From: Todiramphus chloris collaris
Lineage: Eukaryota; Chordata; Aves; Coraciiformes; Alcedinidae
Reading direction: 5' to 3'
DNA length: 64,000 nt
NCBI GenBank assembly: GCA_025345505.1
Contig: JANVCC010000121.1
Span: 337,512 to 401,511 of the forward strand
Below the pieces are notes generated by a model, which ran no database searches, was not told the DNA's origin, and worked only from the letters and a program-made list of their open reading frames with translations. The position numbers were made by a program, and so were the translations under genes. This document shows positions 39,081 to 53,848 of this stretch, one piece after another; position 1 is the first letter of the stretch; every line of letters begins with the position of its first letter.

Positions 39081-42000
39081 TTCATTGCTCAGGGAACTCC
39101 TTAAGGATTTTTTAAATCCTATAAATAAATGGATTGTTGCCGGACAAAGCTCAGAGGTTAGCTCAGTCACTTGTTCCTGAACTGGTACTTGACACTGACT
39201 AGACTAAGAAACACTCATTAAAATATTCAACACTCATTATCCAAAACAAAGGATGGACTTCGTGTTCTGCCAGGCATTCTGGATGCAAAATGTGGCTCAA
39301 GGCACCGAACAAAAGGCACATTCAGAATCAATGTATTGCAGAAGATCCGCAATAAGGTCAGTCTTTCATCAGCTCAGAGCAGGACCTTGTCCCAGAGAAG
39401 CACAGATGTGTGGTCATGAAAGCAGCAGAAAAAAAAAAAAAATGAAGAGAGCAGAGAGCACAGCAGGGCAAAACTCCTTGGCCAAGTTACAGGGCAACTG
39501 AAGAGCTTCTAGCTCATCTTCTGTGGCGTTGGCAGTGCCACAGCAGGTCAGTAGCAAGCAGGTCGAAGCAATCGTTTCTTCACCACCACCGGCTGCAATC
39601 CCCACATTACACAACTAGCACAAAGCTTCCAAGGTTCGGAGTTTCCTATTAGATGCATCTAACTCAGCGGCCCACGATTACAAATATAAGCCACTTTCAG
39701 AACTATTGACATCTTAGCTCATCATTTTAGACACAAGAGTTTTAGATTACTTTTGCTACCCCAGCACAGCAGAAGTCTACCAATGAAGCAGCACGGGAAA
39801 AAAACCACACAGATCTGTTTACAGAGGGTGGGCTTCTAACACCAGGAAGTCTTTTAGAGAGCTCAGTCAAGAATGTTGAGAACCAAGGTCGGGATTTTTT
39901 TTTCCAGCAATCGAGTATTGCAGTGAATGAAGTACAGCAGCAAAAAGCTCTTGGGGTAATACAAATTAACAGAAGAAATCCGAAGAACAAACTCTGTTTC
40001 CCCCGGGCAGGTATAAATGAATTTATGTTCCCTTTCAGAAATAACAAGGCAATCTACAGAAAGTCCAACTTTGCTTCTAAATGATTTCTATGGCTGCACA
40101 AAGGAAAGGGAGAAAACCAGCTGGGAGCTGCCGCAGAGATACCAAAACCCAACTGCACGCAGAACTGCCTCCTTTCAAAGGCTACCACTTTTGTGTATGT
40201 TCGAGTTTCAAAACAATGTATAGCCCTAGATGTTTTATGTGATGTTATTTGGCCTACACACTATTTCATACTGCAGCTGCTTATACTAAATACAGCAGAA
40301 TCTGCCCAGATCATCAAGTAATAGCTCCAGAAAATGTAACTGGTAAGGAACTTATGACACTACGAAAAGAGCTCAATCAGTCAGTGAAAAAAGTCAAGTG
40401 AAGTTGACAGGCACCAGCAGAGCCATGAGGCAAACAAAACAAAACCATCCCTCCATCATCTCTCATCTCCCCTGCCGTCACACTTCTTCAAAGCTAACTA
40501 AAAGCAGCTTTACATTGTTGTCAAAGGAACCCCAAAACTCCAGAGTAAGCTATTTTCTTTTTTAAGACTTTAAACAGAATGTGTTAAATCACCAAACACA
40601 ATGCAAGAACGAGGGCGGCTGTACTGATGTTTATTTGGCAAACAGAAAGTTCAATGCCAAAAGGTAAAACTCAAACTGGCCAGAATTGCCATACAATCCG
40701 GGTGACTTCCTGTTCCCAGCTGAATTCCACCCAGACAACAAAAACCATCTCCAAAGCAACAGATCCTCTCAGGTCCCAACAGAGGACTGAGGGACAGAAC
40801 CAGCCCATCACACAGGACCTGCACTAAGGCAAAGTCTGTTTACAAAGTCTTCTGGGCTCTCCTCTCCTCCCAAGTTCAGCAAGGAACATCAGTGAGCGCC
40901 GAGTACCCACTGAAAACCACATTTTCTCTGCACGCGAGACCTCCAATAAACAACACGTACAACTCACAAGCAACCGCCAAGAAAGTTCAGTTAAGGAAAG
41001 TCCCTGAACATCTTGTCAAACGTTTGGCTTTTTCACAAAACACTCAACAAGCATCGCAAAGAAATCTAGCTGAAATTGCGTTTTGCAGACAACACTTCAA
41101 AAGACAACTGAAGTTTGAACACCGAACTAGAAAGGACACAGCATTTCACCCTGTGTGTTTGCTCACCAGAGTGAACTGAGGTAGATGAATCTGCTAAAGC
41201 CACATAGAGGGACTGGTGAAGACACAGCCTCTAAAGTGGAAGCGACCTGAGCACAATATACTTCCCCCAAGAGATCAAACAGACTTTCGGACCCCTATGC
41301 TAACCTATCCAGATACCAACAATTTACAAGCAAAATGGAAGTTCTAACACATCAAAACCAGAAAAAGACTCTGAGTGACCAGACTATATATATCAGATTA
41401 CTCCTACCTGCAATCACCCCCAAGGGTGCCCATCCCCTCCACCACCACCCACTCTCAACACCTTCCTTGCATCTGACCTATCACTCCTGCAGAAGCTGGT
41501 CAACTTGGCAGAAAAATAACCCAAGAAAAGCGACTCATTTTCTGCCAGTTCCATGCACTGACCTGACTAGGTTTGCTGCTCTTGGTTGCTACATCAGGTG
41601 GAAGGGAAGGGGTCATGGCAGATTCATCAGTTCAGTGTGACCCTACACCGCCATAGCTTTATCCTTCTGCTCCTTGGTAGGAAGCTGTAGCATACACATT
41701 GCTACTGCGCATTGTAGGGGAAGAAAATGGCTTGAAAGGTTTTCCAACTATTCCCACGTCTTCTGTGAACAGGTGAGATTTGCTTGTCCAAAAATCCACA
41801 ACCCTCGACCCAGTGTTGCATCAAGGACCTGAGGGAGGGAAGAGGACTACCAAATAGTCCTGGGCTTGCTTTCCAACACAAGCTGCAGAGGTAACAGGAG
41901 CAGTCCCAGCCCTGGGCAGGGAAAAGACAGTAGCTTGGGTGGCACAAATCACAGCTCATTTCATCACGAGAGGCTTCGCTAGCAGAGGAAATGGGAAAGT

Positions 42001-45000
42001 CACTGGCCTAGAGAGACAGACTGCCAAAGAGCAGCTCTGTGAAGCAGGGATCACTCAGAGGTATTTATTCTCTAGCGCTAAGCACTTTCATAGCTAGCGG
42101 AAAAACCAGAACAAAGCTAAACAGCCTGCAAAACTTTAGTACCTAGTCAAAGTGGTGAACTCAGAGAGATGCTGCAGGGAATGAGAGATCGAGCAGGCTG
42201 GAGAAAACAGTGCCAAAGTACAAGTTCCTCCCATGTAACGAGTGACCGCCAAGGGATGGAAGATGACTACAACAGAAGAAAGTCACAGTGCAATAGGTAG
42301 CTTGCCAAGCATGCACGGCAGTAATGAGAGCGAGAAATTAACAGTAGTCATAAGCCTTCAGCCTCATGCAACAGCTTTGCCTTGTTTCACTTTGATCACC
42401 CTGGAGAGATACAGCAGCTTTTCAGCTCAGTAATTTTCCAAGCAGACCATACTCCCTCCCAGCGGCAGCACAGCCAGAAGAACTGCCGCTAAATTCTGAG
42501 TCAGCTGACAGAAATGGAGGAATCTCACAAGTCTTCCCATGTCACTGCCTGAATGCAAAAGGGTAGCTGTTATTTCATATTCTTCACGAGCACTGGCCAA
42601 CCCAGCAGGCCGTTTCAGTGGCATGCAAAGCCTAGCACTGAATTTGCTACTATCTTCTGATGGGAGGATCTAAGTCTTTCTGCATCCATCCGTGAAGTAC
42701 TGCCTCCCACAACATTTTCAGCTCTCAAATAGCGACCTGGCCATGCTACTCTTTCCCCATAAACCATGAGGTCAGAAAACTGTGAAAGATGATAATAAAT
42801 CAATATACCCCCTAGTCCTGTGCTGTCATACACCTCCTGCCTTTAAGGCACCCTTCAGCTATTGAAAGCATTTATGGAATATCAGGGAAATCTCTCCTAG
42901 AAAAGGCCTTTCTAAGGTGAAGGCAAAGTGCAAGTCATTCTCTGCTTCCATTTACCAGCAACCACATCTTTCCATTTGACTGGAAGTCTCTTGATTGTTG
43001 AAGAAAAGAGAAATCTCTGTAGCATCAGTAAAGCGGCAAGTACGGTTCAGTCTGAGCTACGCAAGACTAAGGACTTAAACAACATGAATGGCCACTGTAA
43101 GAGCAGAGAAGGGCTTCCACCTCTTCTGAAAAACGTGACAGATACCACATCCACCTCAGGTGGTCTAAAAAGCACAGACTGCAACCAGGGATCAGACACA
43201 AAATCCAGAGGTCAAGAACTGCAGCCATCCTCGTGCACCAGTCCTTAACAGCAAAGGCCAGACATGCTCACTCTTCCAGCCTTTGTTCCTAACTCCGTAT
43301 TTAACACTGGTCCCCAGCAGCGTGGAGCAGAAAAGTGCAACCCCTGGTTTCACAGGTAGCAGAAATGAGACCATGATACCCAACAGGAAGAAAAATAGAA
43401 AGTGTCTCAAAAGGAAAAAAGCTGTTGCTAGGCAAATGCGTGACATGTCTTGGCTTAGCGAGAAAAATTCAGGAAGTCCAGAAAAAGCTGTGGACAGGCT
43501 TTTTCCACACAAAGGCCCTGGCTTTTCCGAGATACCACGCTTGTAGAAAGTAAAACCACGCAAGAGTCTTTCCTCCCAAGGGGCTCTTGCCCACCTGATC
43601 TGTCCTCAGCAAAGGCAGCCCTGGCCGCTGCGGCAGAAGGGAGCTCTGGTGAAGTACAGCGCTCCCTATGAGCTCTGCCCACCAGTGCAGCCCAGCCTGC
43701 CTGCAGGGACAGGGCTCCCCAACAACCCCAGGAGATAGGCTGGCACAAGGCACCTTGGGAAGCAAAGCCAGCCCCAGGACACTTCTGAAGACCATCTGAG
43801 CTGCTGACAGAGCTACCTCAGGTCAGACATCAGCAGCACCAGTGTGACAGCCCTGATGTTGACAGCACCCGTGCACGATCCCAGGCTAGTGGGCATCAGC
43901 TGCAACGCTGCCTCACCTCTCTGATAAAGAGCACACCGAGGCCAGCCAGTGCTAAAACTCAGGTTTCCACAGCAACATGAGCAATGACACTCAGCATGCC
44001 TGTCATGCATCCCTGCATTATCCAACCACAGGGGCATGTGCATTCCAGCTTGCGGCATTACCTCGGCTCGAGGACCCCCATTTCATTTTCCAAAGGCTGC
44101 AGTCCTGCTGCTTGAAGTATAGAGCCTAAGCTGCCAAACACCCAAAGGGGGGCACAGTGCTCAATGACCTCTCTTACCGGTTCCAGGCTGCAACAGTCAT
44201 CTCACCGCTCACCTCTGAACTCCCATTGCTGCACTGGTTAATGGCTTAGGCAGCCCAAAGCCACCTCCTCATCAGCAGGATGAACCAATGCAGACAACAC
44301 AAGTCTAGAACACAGTAAACTCTGAAAAGTGGAAAGACCATCCTTGGAGAAACTATACACCTGTTCCAACACTTCAGCACTCCTGAAGACATCAGTGTCA
44401 CCGAGTGATTTGGATTGGAAAGGGATGCCTCCAGTCAAAGCTCCTGCTCCCAGCACAGACCAGCTGGTTTGGGTCTCTGTCCAGCTGGGTCTTCCAAAGA
44501 GACTCCTCAACCTCCCTGTCCCAGTGCTGAAGGGTACTACAGACCAAGGAACAGATGCACAAAGAGATACACAGCAGGTGAAACATGCTGGGACTACTAA
44601 AGGTAGCAGCCCATGAAGTTAACAGAGTATTTCTTTGATGAGTTGAAACAAATTGATGCACAAAGTGTATGTTGTAACCCTTCAATACAACTATGTTGTA
44701 ACTCATCAAGACTTCAGTGAAGGACAAGGACGCAACACATCAAAGACCACCCTTAAACAGCCCGTAGAGCCACACCCAGAAAGAAGCTTGTGAGGAAGGA
44801 GAAACACTCTCAGGACGCTAATACCCCAACAGCATCTAGCTTTTAATGAGCTTCTTACCAACTATTACTGCTAGAAGAGGACTGGTACCAGAATTGTGGG
44901 CGAGAACTAGCACAGGACCTAGCCAAGGAGATGACAACACAGCAGAAGAAAGCCCTCCTGCTGGGTAAGACCGTGAGGTTCAGAGGCAGGGAAGCACTGC

Positions 45001-48000
45001 TAACAGAGAAGACAGGAAATGAGCTCCATCCTACTGACTGTGCTATCAATTAAGACTCTGCTCAAACAGCGAGTACCAGTGAGTCTACAGTGAGGGACAC
45101 TTGCAGGACAGGGCTGAGACCAGCCTACCCTGCCAGGGAAAACCGCAGAGCTCCCTTGCACAAGAAACTGAAATGAAAAGTGCCAGGTCAGGCCAAATAT
45201 GTGGGAACAGGCAGGGTCCACCACATTTCTGTCTGGACTCGCATGTGGATTTTTAGCATTGTGTTTGTTATCTCTTGCCTGACCTCAGGGAGTTAACCTT
45301 TTCTACAGGCACTGGAAATGAGGAATACAATATTAAGTACAAGACTTGACCAGGTGGAACTGAAACAAGACAAACAGCAAGGATGAAAACTGCACCTCCA
45401 CCGCTTACCCGAGGCAGCCCCAGGACTGTATGAGCACACAACAGTCAAATCTACCTCACTGGAACAGCAGAAAGCTCATCTGCCCTAAATGGGGATTTAT
45501 TTTTTATCCCTTTGGGCTGACCTGTACCAATTTACCTTGATATGAGACAGGTGCCAGCACAAATGGCAGGGAGGGACCACAGCTGAATCTAAGGAAGGCT
45601 GAGAGGAAAACAAAACCACCCATCCTCCCCACCTAAGCTGCTCCTAATTTGGCTCCTTTAAGGTACAAAAAAATAAATCGCATCTTACAAGCAACCGGTT
45701 TTGTCACAGGTGGTGAATGTCTCCTAACTATAAGGACAGTGCTGCTATTCAGTCAGTAACTCCATGAGACACAAGAAGCCTCCAGAAGTTCTAAGAAGTA
45801 ACTGTACAAAGCCCAGGCTTTGTAGTGGCCAGTTTAATTGTATTTAAATATATTTAGCCACTAAAAAGGGGAAAAGTCCCTACTTGGTACAACGCAATGT
45901 GCGGTACTGATGTACTACCTAAAAAGACAAACACAACATAATTTTTGGCATTCCAATATGAATAAAGTACAAATAATTGGAAAAGCTCCCCAAGAGTTCT
46001 AGATACACAGTACTCTGAGCATTTCCGAGGTCACCAAACGCTGCTGCACGCACCAACAGAGGATGTGCGGCATCAGCGGCGGAGCAGCTCCCAGCATGGC
46101 ACACACCTTCTCAGGCTCTCCGCTCGCCCCCCCGTGTCCTCCCAAACCACCTTTCCTGGTCAGCACAGGGAAGTTTGCATCTCCCCACGGGTCTGCCTAC
46201 TGATCCATTCGTCTGTTAACTTCAGGACTGAGACTGCATTTTAAAAAAGAGAGAAAAAAATCCCATACAAACAGAGCCCGGGAAGAGAGCCCCATACCAG
46301 TGAGTCTTTAAAGCACTGCCACGCTACCAGAGCTATGGACTGAAACCCTACAGACACCAATCCCACATCCCACACAATCTGCAGCTGTCGTTCAGTTCCG
46401 TAAAGCAAGATTTGTCCAAACCAGAGTGTCTTCACACTTTTGGCTCAATAGGTACAACCAACGGCTAAGCCAATGTTTTACAATACAGGTAACATCACCT
46501 TACAAAGCACAGAGGTTAAGCAAGTATCTTGCTGCTCGCTTCTCCAACAAGCAGTTCTGCTGCTTCACTAGTAATGCTGAACCAGCACAAGCAGAAAGTA
46601 CAGACACCACGTGTCCCCCTCACCCCAAACATCATCACAAACTCAAGAAACTTTCGTTTTCCCCACTTGTTTGCTACAGAGTTTATTCATTTAATGTTTC
46701 CAGAAGGCCACAGAGGAGTTGTCTTTAGACAAACTTCCAATAGGGTTTTAAGACAAAGCTTTGGAGTCATGAGATCTAAACAGTTTGATACCTCACAGCC
46801 ACCAAGCAGTCCTGTCCTGCCCTCCCTTCTTCACACACACTCCACCATCACCCCAGCAGCTCCTGCCACATACCTCTGACTCTCATCACCCCCCTGGCAG
46901 CCGCCGCAATTCAGCAGCCCAGCAAAGAGATGCAATACTCTGGTTCGTGGAAGGTCCCAGAAAGCACGAGAGCAGGCCCTCTCTCCAAGCAGTGCAAATC
47001 CACTAGGTTTGTAGGAACTGCTCCAGCAGACACCACCTGACACCAGCAGCCTTCCCTCCCTCTGCACAGGCACTGCCCCACTTCTAAGGCAGTTTCATAC
47101 CCAACGATTTCCAGGTGGAGCCAGATGGACACCAGCTGAAGGTCCACACCACACCCAGCTGTGCCTCAGCCTACCTCAGTCTCCCCACCAGCAAGGAACC
47201 AGCCACAGCACACAGCCCAGCACCTTGCACCGAACCCATACATCCAGAGTTCAGGTCATCTTAATAAACTGGGCTGAAGAAACTCTTACAGGAGCAGCCA
47301 GTTCAGCTCCATTTCCAGATACCTAGGCTGTCTCCATCATGAATGTCCAGCCTCCTCCTTCCCACTGCAAAACCTGAGACTTCTGCAGAGACTTTGTTTT
47401 CCTCCACTTGGCACAGAGCTAGGATGCTGGGACCACCTGGTCACCACCTGTCCACCAATCCTTGCCACCATGGGGAATCAGCATTTCTAACACCTTCATC
47501 GAAACCTTTGCAAGGGGCGCAACACGCACACCAAAGCTTTGAGGCTTTCTGAAGAGCTGGGCAATGTCAGCAGCTCTCCAGTGATCCCCAGATAAAACTG
47601 CCAAACAGATCCAGCCCTGCTTCATGGACACCTGGGTGGCAGCACCCAGGATCCGCTCACCCCCAGAGCAGACCTGCTTTATCCAGCAAGTCCCACCACA
47701 ATGCTGCTCACATCTGGGAGCTAGTCCAGAACAGCCTGCAGCTTTTGTGGCCTTCAGGGCAGGAGTTGGCTATTTCAGAGGCAGACAATCTCCTGGCCCT
47801 TTCTGATTTAAATTCTAGAGATCTCCATTACATAAGTATGCATATAAATACGAAAAACTGGAAGGACAAAAAAGACATCCTTTAGCTGACAGGTGTAGAT
47901 ATAGCAGCCAACAGCACAAGGGGCCAGCAGAAGGCTTCCTATCCTGAATTAAAGCGAACCGTAAAGAGAGTAAGACGTAGGCAGACAAGTGGCAACATCA

Positions 48001-49470
48001 AGATGGTAGAGCCTCACAGCTTTCAGGGACTTAAGGCTCAAGGACCTTTCAGAGGCCAAACCTGTATCCCTGAATTCAAACCCAAGACTCTGAGACAATC
48101 TGTTTGTAACAGAAAGGCAGCCTTTCCTTTTCATTCCCATCTTTTACTACTATTATTTCTTTTTGAACCCAGCAGACTCAGGATCCGATGACCACAAGAC
48201 TATGGTTTCCATTGCACACTGTCCAGAAAACCTTATCGTTAGCTGGCCATACGGAGGGGTAGGGAAAACTTGTAAAACCAGCCAAGAATTTTTTTTGAGA
48301 AAAAATAAACAGTCGTTTATTAAGTTTGTTCAAACAAGCAGACAAAAATGTTTCAGTGAAACGTCTCTGCTTTCACTCACCAGAAGAAATGAAGCAAGAT
48401 TTCATACAGACACACCAAAAGCTAGGAAGAAAAGATGCCTGGCTGGCATTGCAGCAGAAAAAAATAAAATACTGAGAACATGAAGCAATGGCTCTAGTGT
48501 AGTTTCTCAAAGAGTTAAATACTTTTATTGACTTATTTCAGAATTTGATGACCGTTTACACTAAGTTACTTGACAGCAGCAAGGAGACTTCATCTCTCTC
48601 TCATCGGAGGAACTGGAGAAACCGACAGAGGAAGAGGGCTGCAAGCAAAGCACAACGCCAAAAAAAATTCCTGTGGTGCTCATCCCTTCAACACATCCCC
48701 AAAACCTTCTTCCTCGCTGTTAGCCTATCTTCCAGAACACTTCATTCTTGGAAGAAAACACAACCACAACCTGCCCCATGGGCACAGGGGACAGAAGAGA
48801 ACGGCACCTACTGAGCTGAGACGACACACATGTGGACACTGCCCAAGGGTCATGGAGCAGCACACAAGACCTCATGCCCAGTCTCTCCAGGAAGAGGCCA
48901 GGAGCGGAGCTTTTTCCACACCACACCAGCTACCAGATAGACAGCTGATGAGGAAGTCACCCCAGGATGCCTTTTACTGAGAGTTACTCATCACTCACAG
49001 ACTGTATGAACATACTTCCATCCTCAAGCCAGCATTATTCAAACCCAGGAGCTGCTGAAGGAGAGAGGATGGCATGACTGTGCACTGTTCCAAACGGTTC
49101 TGCTCTTCTCCAGCAGATAAACTACATTAAAAAGAGAAAACCTGTCTTGAGCTGGCATGACAGCAATAAAACAACAGTAACCCCTGCAGTATGGCACGAA
49201 AATAGGGTACTGTAGCTCAACTGCAAAGCACGACTCATTCACAGAACTACTTCTCGTATCCTGCCAGTGTTCTCAAAATTATAGATCTTTCTTTTGATTA
49301 CAAAGTTCCTAATTCCTAGAAATCAGGATTCTGACAAATATCTACATCCTGCCAGTTAAAAGAATGGAGGAAGGAAAAAATGAACAATTACAACCGTCCG
49401 CAATGAGTGTGTTGCCCAGGCAAGACATCATCTGGAAGATGAACTTTTTATAATACATTTCCAGAATCAA

Positions 49471-49520
49471 GTTTTTGGATTGGTTTTGTTGGGTGGGGCT
49501 TTGGTGGTGGTGTTTTTTAT
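49471..49520. repeat. T/G-rich low-complexity tract
   Basis: A T/G-only stretch with TTGG, GGTGG and GTTTT units in intron 1. Confidence 0.7.
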
Positions 49521-52500
49521 AACTCTTTTAACTGCAGTTAGCTTCCAGGCCTGCACAATTTAACCACATCTCTTATTTTAAAACAAGTTACTAGAAAATC
49601 AATGCTTCTTTGCAGAAGTCAATCCCTCTCCTAGGCTTTTGTGAACCCCATGCTGGAAAAAGTCAGCATCACAGCGGGTTAAAGCACCTCTGCAAGCTAC
49701 AGTCCTAGTCCCGGCTGAAGGTAAAGCCCCGGTAGATTCTAATGCTGAAATGGCAGCAGCTGAGCCGGGCTGAGCGCTCCAGCAGTAAAACCACATTCCT
49801 TTCTCCCAGAGAAGTCACCCAACCTGCCGCTGCATTGTTACCCAGCTCACCAAAATTAACACTGTTTGCAAGGTTACACTTCATTTCTTTCTAAAAGGGC
49901 ACAGAGCTACCTAGTAGCATTTCTTTTACTGCTACAGTAAAATCTCTTATTCAACACAATCAAAACAAACATTTATGAGGAAGTTGCAATGAAAGCAAAA
50001 GATGAAGAAATTTAAGAAGGTTAATGAGATTGTTTCTGTTTCCTGACACAAAAACTTACAAAACTGTAACCAAATGGATCTCCTTCTGGACACTGATACA
50101 GCATCTCCCACCTCTTGTTGGCTGAGCTGTTCGATAACCCATGCCTCACTGCTCTCAGAAGGCGCAGAGGTTTCCAGCTCGCTCAGACAAGTCTCAGCTT
50201 ATATGCTGCAGAGTTTGATTAGGCAAGGGGGCCTGGCCCCACATAATCCTCTGGGATGAAGAAGCTGGCAGCTTTAGCCTGGTTCGACTGCCAAACAGGC
50301 TGCACCTACAGCAGACCCCGTGCCAAGAGCACACGGCTGCTTCACATGGCCCCCCAGGCAGGTGCCTCGCTCGGCCTCACGCAGCATTACCCCCGAGTCC
50401 GAGAGGAAGCAAGATAAAAGCAGAGAGCCCCACAGCCTCTGATGTGGCCTCTGGATCTCACAGCACCTGGAGACAGTCCATCTTGCATCATGAGCTGCAT
50501 TTGGTTTAGAAAGGATCGATATCATAGCGTGTTGAACCTCTCATTGTCCAAAGACACAGCCCCAACCCAGAAGCTGCAGCGGTGCACTCTTACCTCTCGG
50601 AACGCCCCAAGATACTAACTTTGTTCCCTTCTCAAAAGTAAGCTCACTTGGCACTCCCATCGAGCCTGGCCTTATTTTTCAAACAAAGCACAACCCCCGT
50701 GTCAGAGATTGGTCAAGGGACAACCGTGTCCCTGGGACTGAGAGGACTGCCGTGGCAGCAGGAAGGTTCTGCTCAACAGGCGCAGGGCTCACAGCCCGTG
50801 TTTACTTCCCAGGCAAACGGTATCCGTGTGAGCCAGCTGGTAACCTGGCGTTTCCATTTACCACTGCACAGTGCCCTCCAACGGCCAGCCCACAGCACGG
50901 GTCTGGCAAACGGCGAACCCCAGGAGATGCTCATCGTCCCCCTGGGCAGAACCCCTCCTGACCTGCGCTCACAGGGCTGGAGAACAACCTGCTGGCTTCA
51001 CAGGTCAGCCGGGGTGCGGGAGACAGAGCGCTCTCTAAATGGCTGCATATATAAAACGGAAATGTCTTCACTCCCTCAGACCCACATTTCAATACAAACC
51101 ACTTTAAATATCTGTACGTTAATTTTAGATTAAAACTAGAATTTACTTAAGTGTCAGTAGTAGTGGCCAAACTGCTGATAGCTCGTGAAAAGCAGGTTCA
51201 AAAGGCAAGCTTCTACAAAAATCTATTGACCTACTGAGACCCACAGCCTATTAATTTTGTTATTATGCCACAAGTACATACGTAAGCCCTTTCACTTATT
51301 AAATGCTTCCTTATCCTAAGGGCTTTTTAATTATCATTTAAAGTTCTGCATGCTAACCCTGGGAAGCCAATGCACTTAGAATCTATAAAACCAATTCAGA
51401 TTTTTTTTTTTTTCCATTTAAAAAGTCAATAAAAAAAGTTACTATTCTGAATTACTTATTAGAAAGACACTGTGGTGACCGAGGGAGGCCCCTGTTCACA
51501 CTCTGATGAAAGAGTTATGCTTTTATATAACCAGAGTATTCAGAGCAGAAACAACAGATCTCTCTTTTTAAAGAGCCTGTGCTCACAAAGCTCTTTATGC
51601 AGATGTATCTTCTCAGGAACTCCAGGTTTCTCTCTCCGAGCTGGAGCTGCAGAGCCGGACGGTGCAGCGTAGGCAGGCTGGCCCCCGCGCACTGCTCTGC
51701 CCATCTTCCACCTCACAGCTGAGCTTGGGCGGCGATCATCAAGGAACCCCAACGGCCTACGAGCTGCTTCTCTGGCACATCATCCACAGCGATGCCCAGT
51801 GCCCTGGTCATCCATCCAGTGCCCCAATGCCCAGTCCTGGCTGCTCCAGGAGCCAAGCTAGCAACCAGTGCAGCACCAGGATGCAGCTGAGGAGCCCCTT
51901 CTCAGACACCTGTCCTGGCAGGGGCCCTGTGGGGACAGCCTGGGCTCCCAAAACCTCCAAAAGCCACCCAACTGCAGTGCAGAAACAAGCTGTGAAGCAA
52001 GAAGCAGTTTTAGTGCTTTCATTCACAACCCTCTAGAACACAGGCACTTCCCCCAGCAACTCACCATCAGGCTTATTTCAAAAATCCATGGTTTGCTTGA
52101 AAGGCAAACTAGAGAAACCCAACAGCAAACTCCATTATGCCACTGATTTGTCATCGAGTCAGGTGGGAGAGGAAAATTTCAAGCCTTCTTCCTTTCTAAT
52201 AAATGCAGTTAATCAGTAAGCAGCGCGATAACACAATTCCTTCCAAAGCCCTTGCATCCCCATCTCATGGACAGCACCAAAACATACACAGGCCAACTTC
52301 ATTAATGTGACATTAAAGTGCAGGGAACAAGACACCCTGAAGGGAGATAGTTCCAGAGCAGCAAATCCACCAGGAACATGTAAACATAAGAGACAAAGAC
52401 AGCTTCCCACATGCCCCATTTTGGAAGAGTTTGCCCAGAAAGAGACACTTTATCCATCTCATCGCAGCCACGTCCCATGTCACCTCATGGCCCGCACTGC

Positions 52501-53649
52501 TTCACCAAGACATCATTGTGGCAAGCCTTTTTATCCTTTACCCTGATGTTAAAGTACAGACAAGACAATGTTTTACAGGAATTCAACCCATCCACGTGTA
52601 CCTGAAAACATTTTTTGCTTCTGTTTACCAGAAGTGCTTTAAAAGCATCAAAAGAAGAGTGCCACAGAGGCTCCCGAGGTCCTGAAATCTTCCAGGAGTC
52701 CTTTCTCACATGCAATGCTCTGCCCAGGACAGTACACAAGAACTCAGGTGAGAAAAAGAGGTTAAGCTGCAGTGACTACATCCAGAACTATTTAAGACAT
52801 ATGCAATTTTATCTCATGCATCGAAGTATTTTCATGAACATAAGCTCCTTTTTGACAATTTTTAATGCATGACAAAATGTCATCTCAATAGGAAGCTTAT
52901 AATTTCGGTTTATTCAGTCACAAGTCATGGAAGTTGAATGGAACTTGAAAAGAGAAGAATGCTGGAACTGGAGAGCGCAGTTTCACTCTTTTCCTGAATT
53001 TTAAAATAAAAAGAGATACTCTTTCTTCACTGATCTTTGTCTGAGGATGCATTCTTTATTTAACCAAATGAGATACAAGAAGCTGAAAGTTTTTCTTCCA
53101 CTCGAGCCCATTGAGAAAGGGGAAGGGAACACCTGTGGAAATGCCCATTTTTCTGGGCCACATTCAGTTCAAAGACTCTCAAGAAAGCCAAACTGAAATG
53201 AGCGAGAGGGGTACTTCTAAGGGACACACTATTTCCTTCCTTCTTACAGAGTAAAAAACCAAACCAAAACAAGGGCTACTAAAAAGTAAATTAGGTTTAT
53301 GAGATTAATTCAGAAATTCCTAAAAGTCAATGGCACTGAGGTACTCATCAGTTCAGGAACTCTCTAAACAAGCAGATGTCAGAAGCTGAGGCAAATCACA
53401 TAGGTCACTTGGGCTGGTGCTTCTGGTTTCACTCCCTTTCACTGAAGACCCATTGCTGTTAACAGCAGGAGCGTTTAACAGAGGGTGTCTCGCAAACCAA
53501 GCGCGTGCCATGGACACACGGCTCCGGTTCGGAGGAGCACCACTCCTCACGAGCATTTTCGGCTATCGAGGGGTGGCAAATTTTTAAATATACTGCTATT
53601 TAAAGATTGTGTGAGAGCACCTAAGCTTCCAGCAGCCTCCACAAATATT

Positions 53650-53848
53650 TCACAGAATCACAGGCTGGTTGAGGCCAGCAGGGACCACTGAAGGTCGTCT
53701 GGCCCACCCCCCTGCTGAAGGTACAGCTAGCTGCCCAGGACCACGTCCAGATGGCTTCCAAAGAGCTCCAAGGATGGAGACTCCACTAGTAACTGGGACA
53801 CCTGTGCCAGTGCTAAAGTCACCCTCACAGGGAAACATCTGTAGGAAG
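53650..53848 (-). mobile_element. CR1 LINE 3' fragment, minus orientation
   Basis: It starts TCACAGAATCACAGGCTGG (the reverse complement of the CR1 terminal repeat) and runs through CCACCCCCCTGCTG, CCAGATGGCTTCCAAAGAGC, AAGGATGGAGACTCCAC and ACCTGTGCCAGTGCTAAAGT to TCACCCTCACAGGGAAACAT. This order is that of avian CR1 3' untranslated sequence read backwards. About 200 bp is preserved with moderate divergence. The short ORFs on both strands here belong to the repeat. Confidence 0.92.

Noticed and set aside
39500..39560. Minus-strand sequence translating to Ala-Thr-Glu-Asp-Glu-Leu-Glu, considered as the missing first coding exon
   Set aside because: The acidic stretch recalls the NEDD4L N terminus only loosely; the preceding residues do not match and no donor follows in the right phase.
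44634..44708. Inverted repeat TTGATGAGTT ... AACTCATCAA
   Set aside because: A 10-bp stem with a loop of about 55 bases is expected by chance in a 64-kb window; no miRNA-like hairpin is formed.
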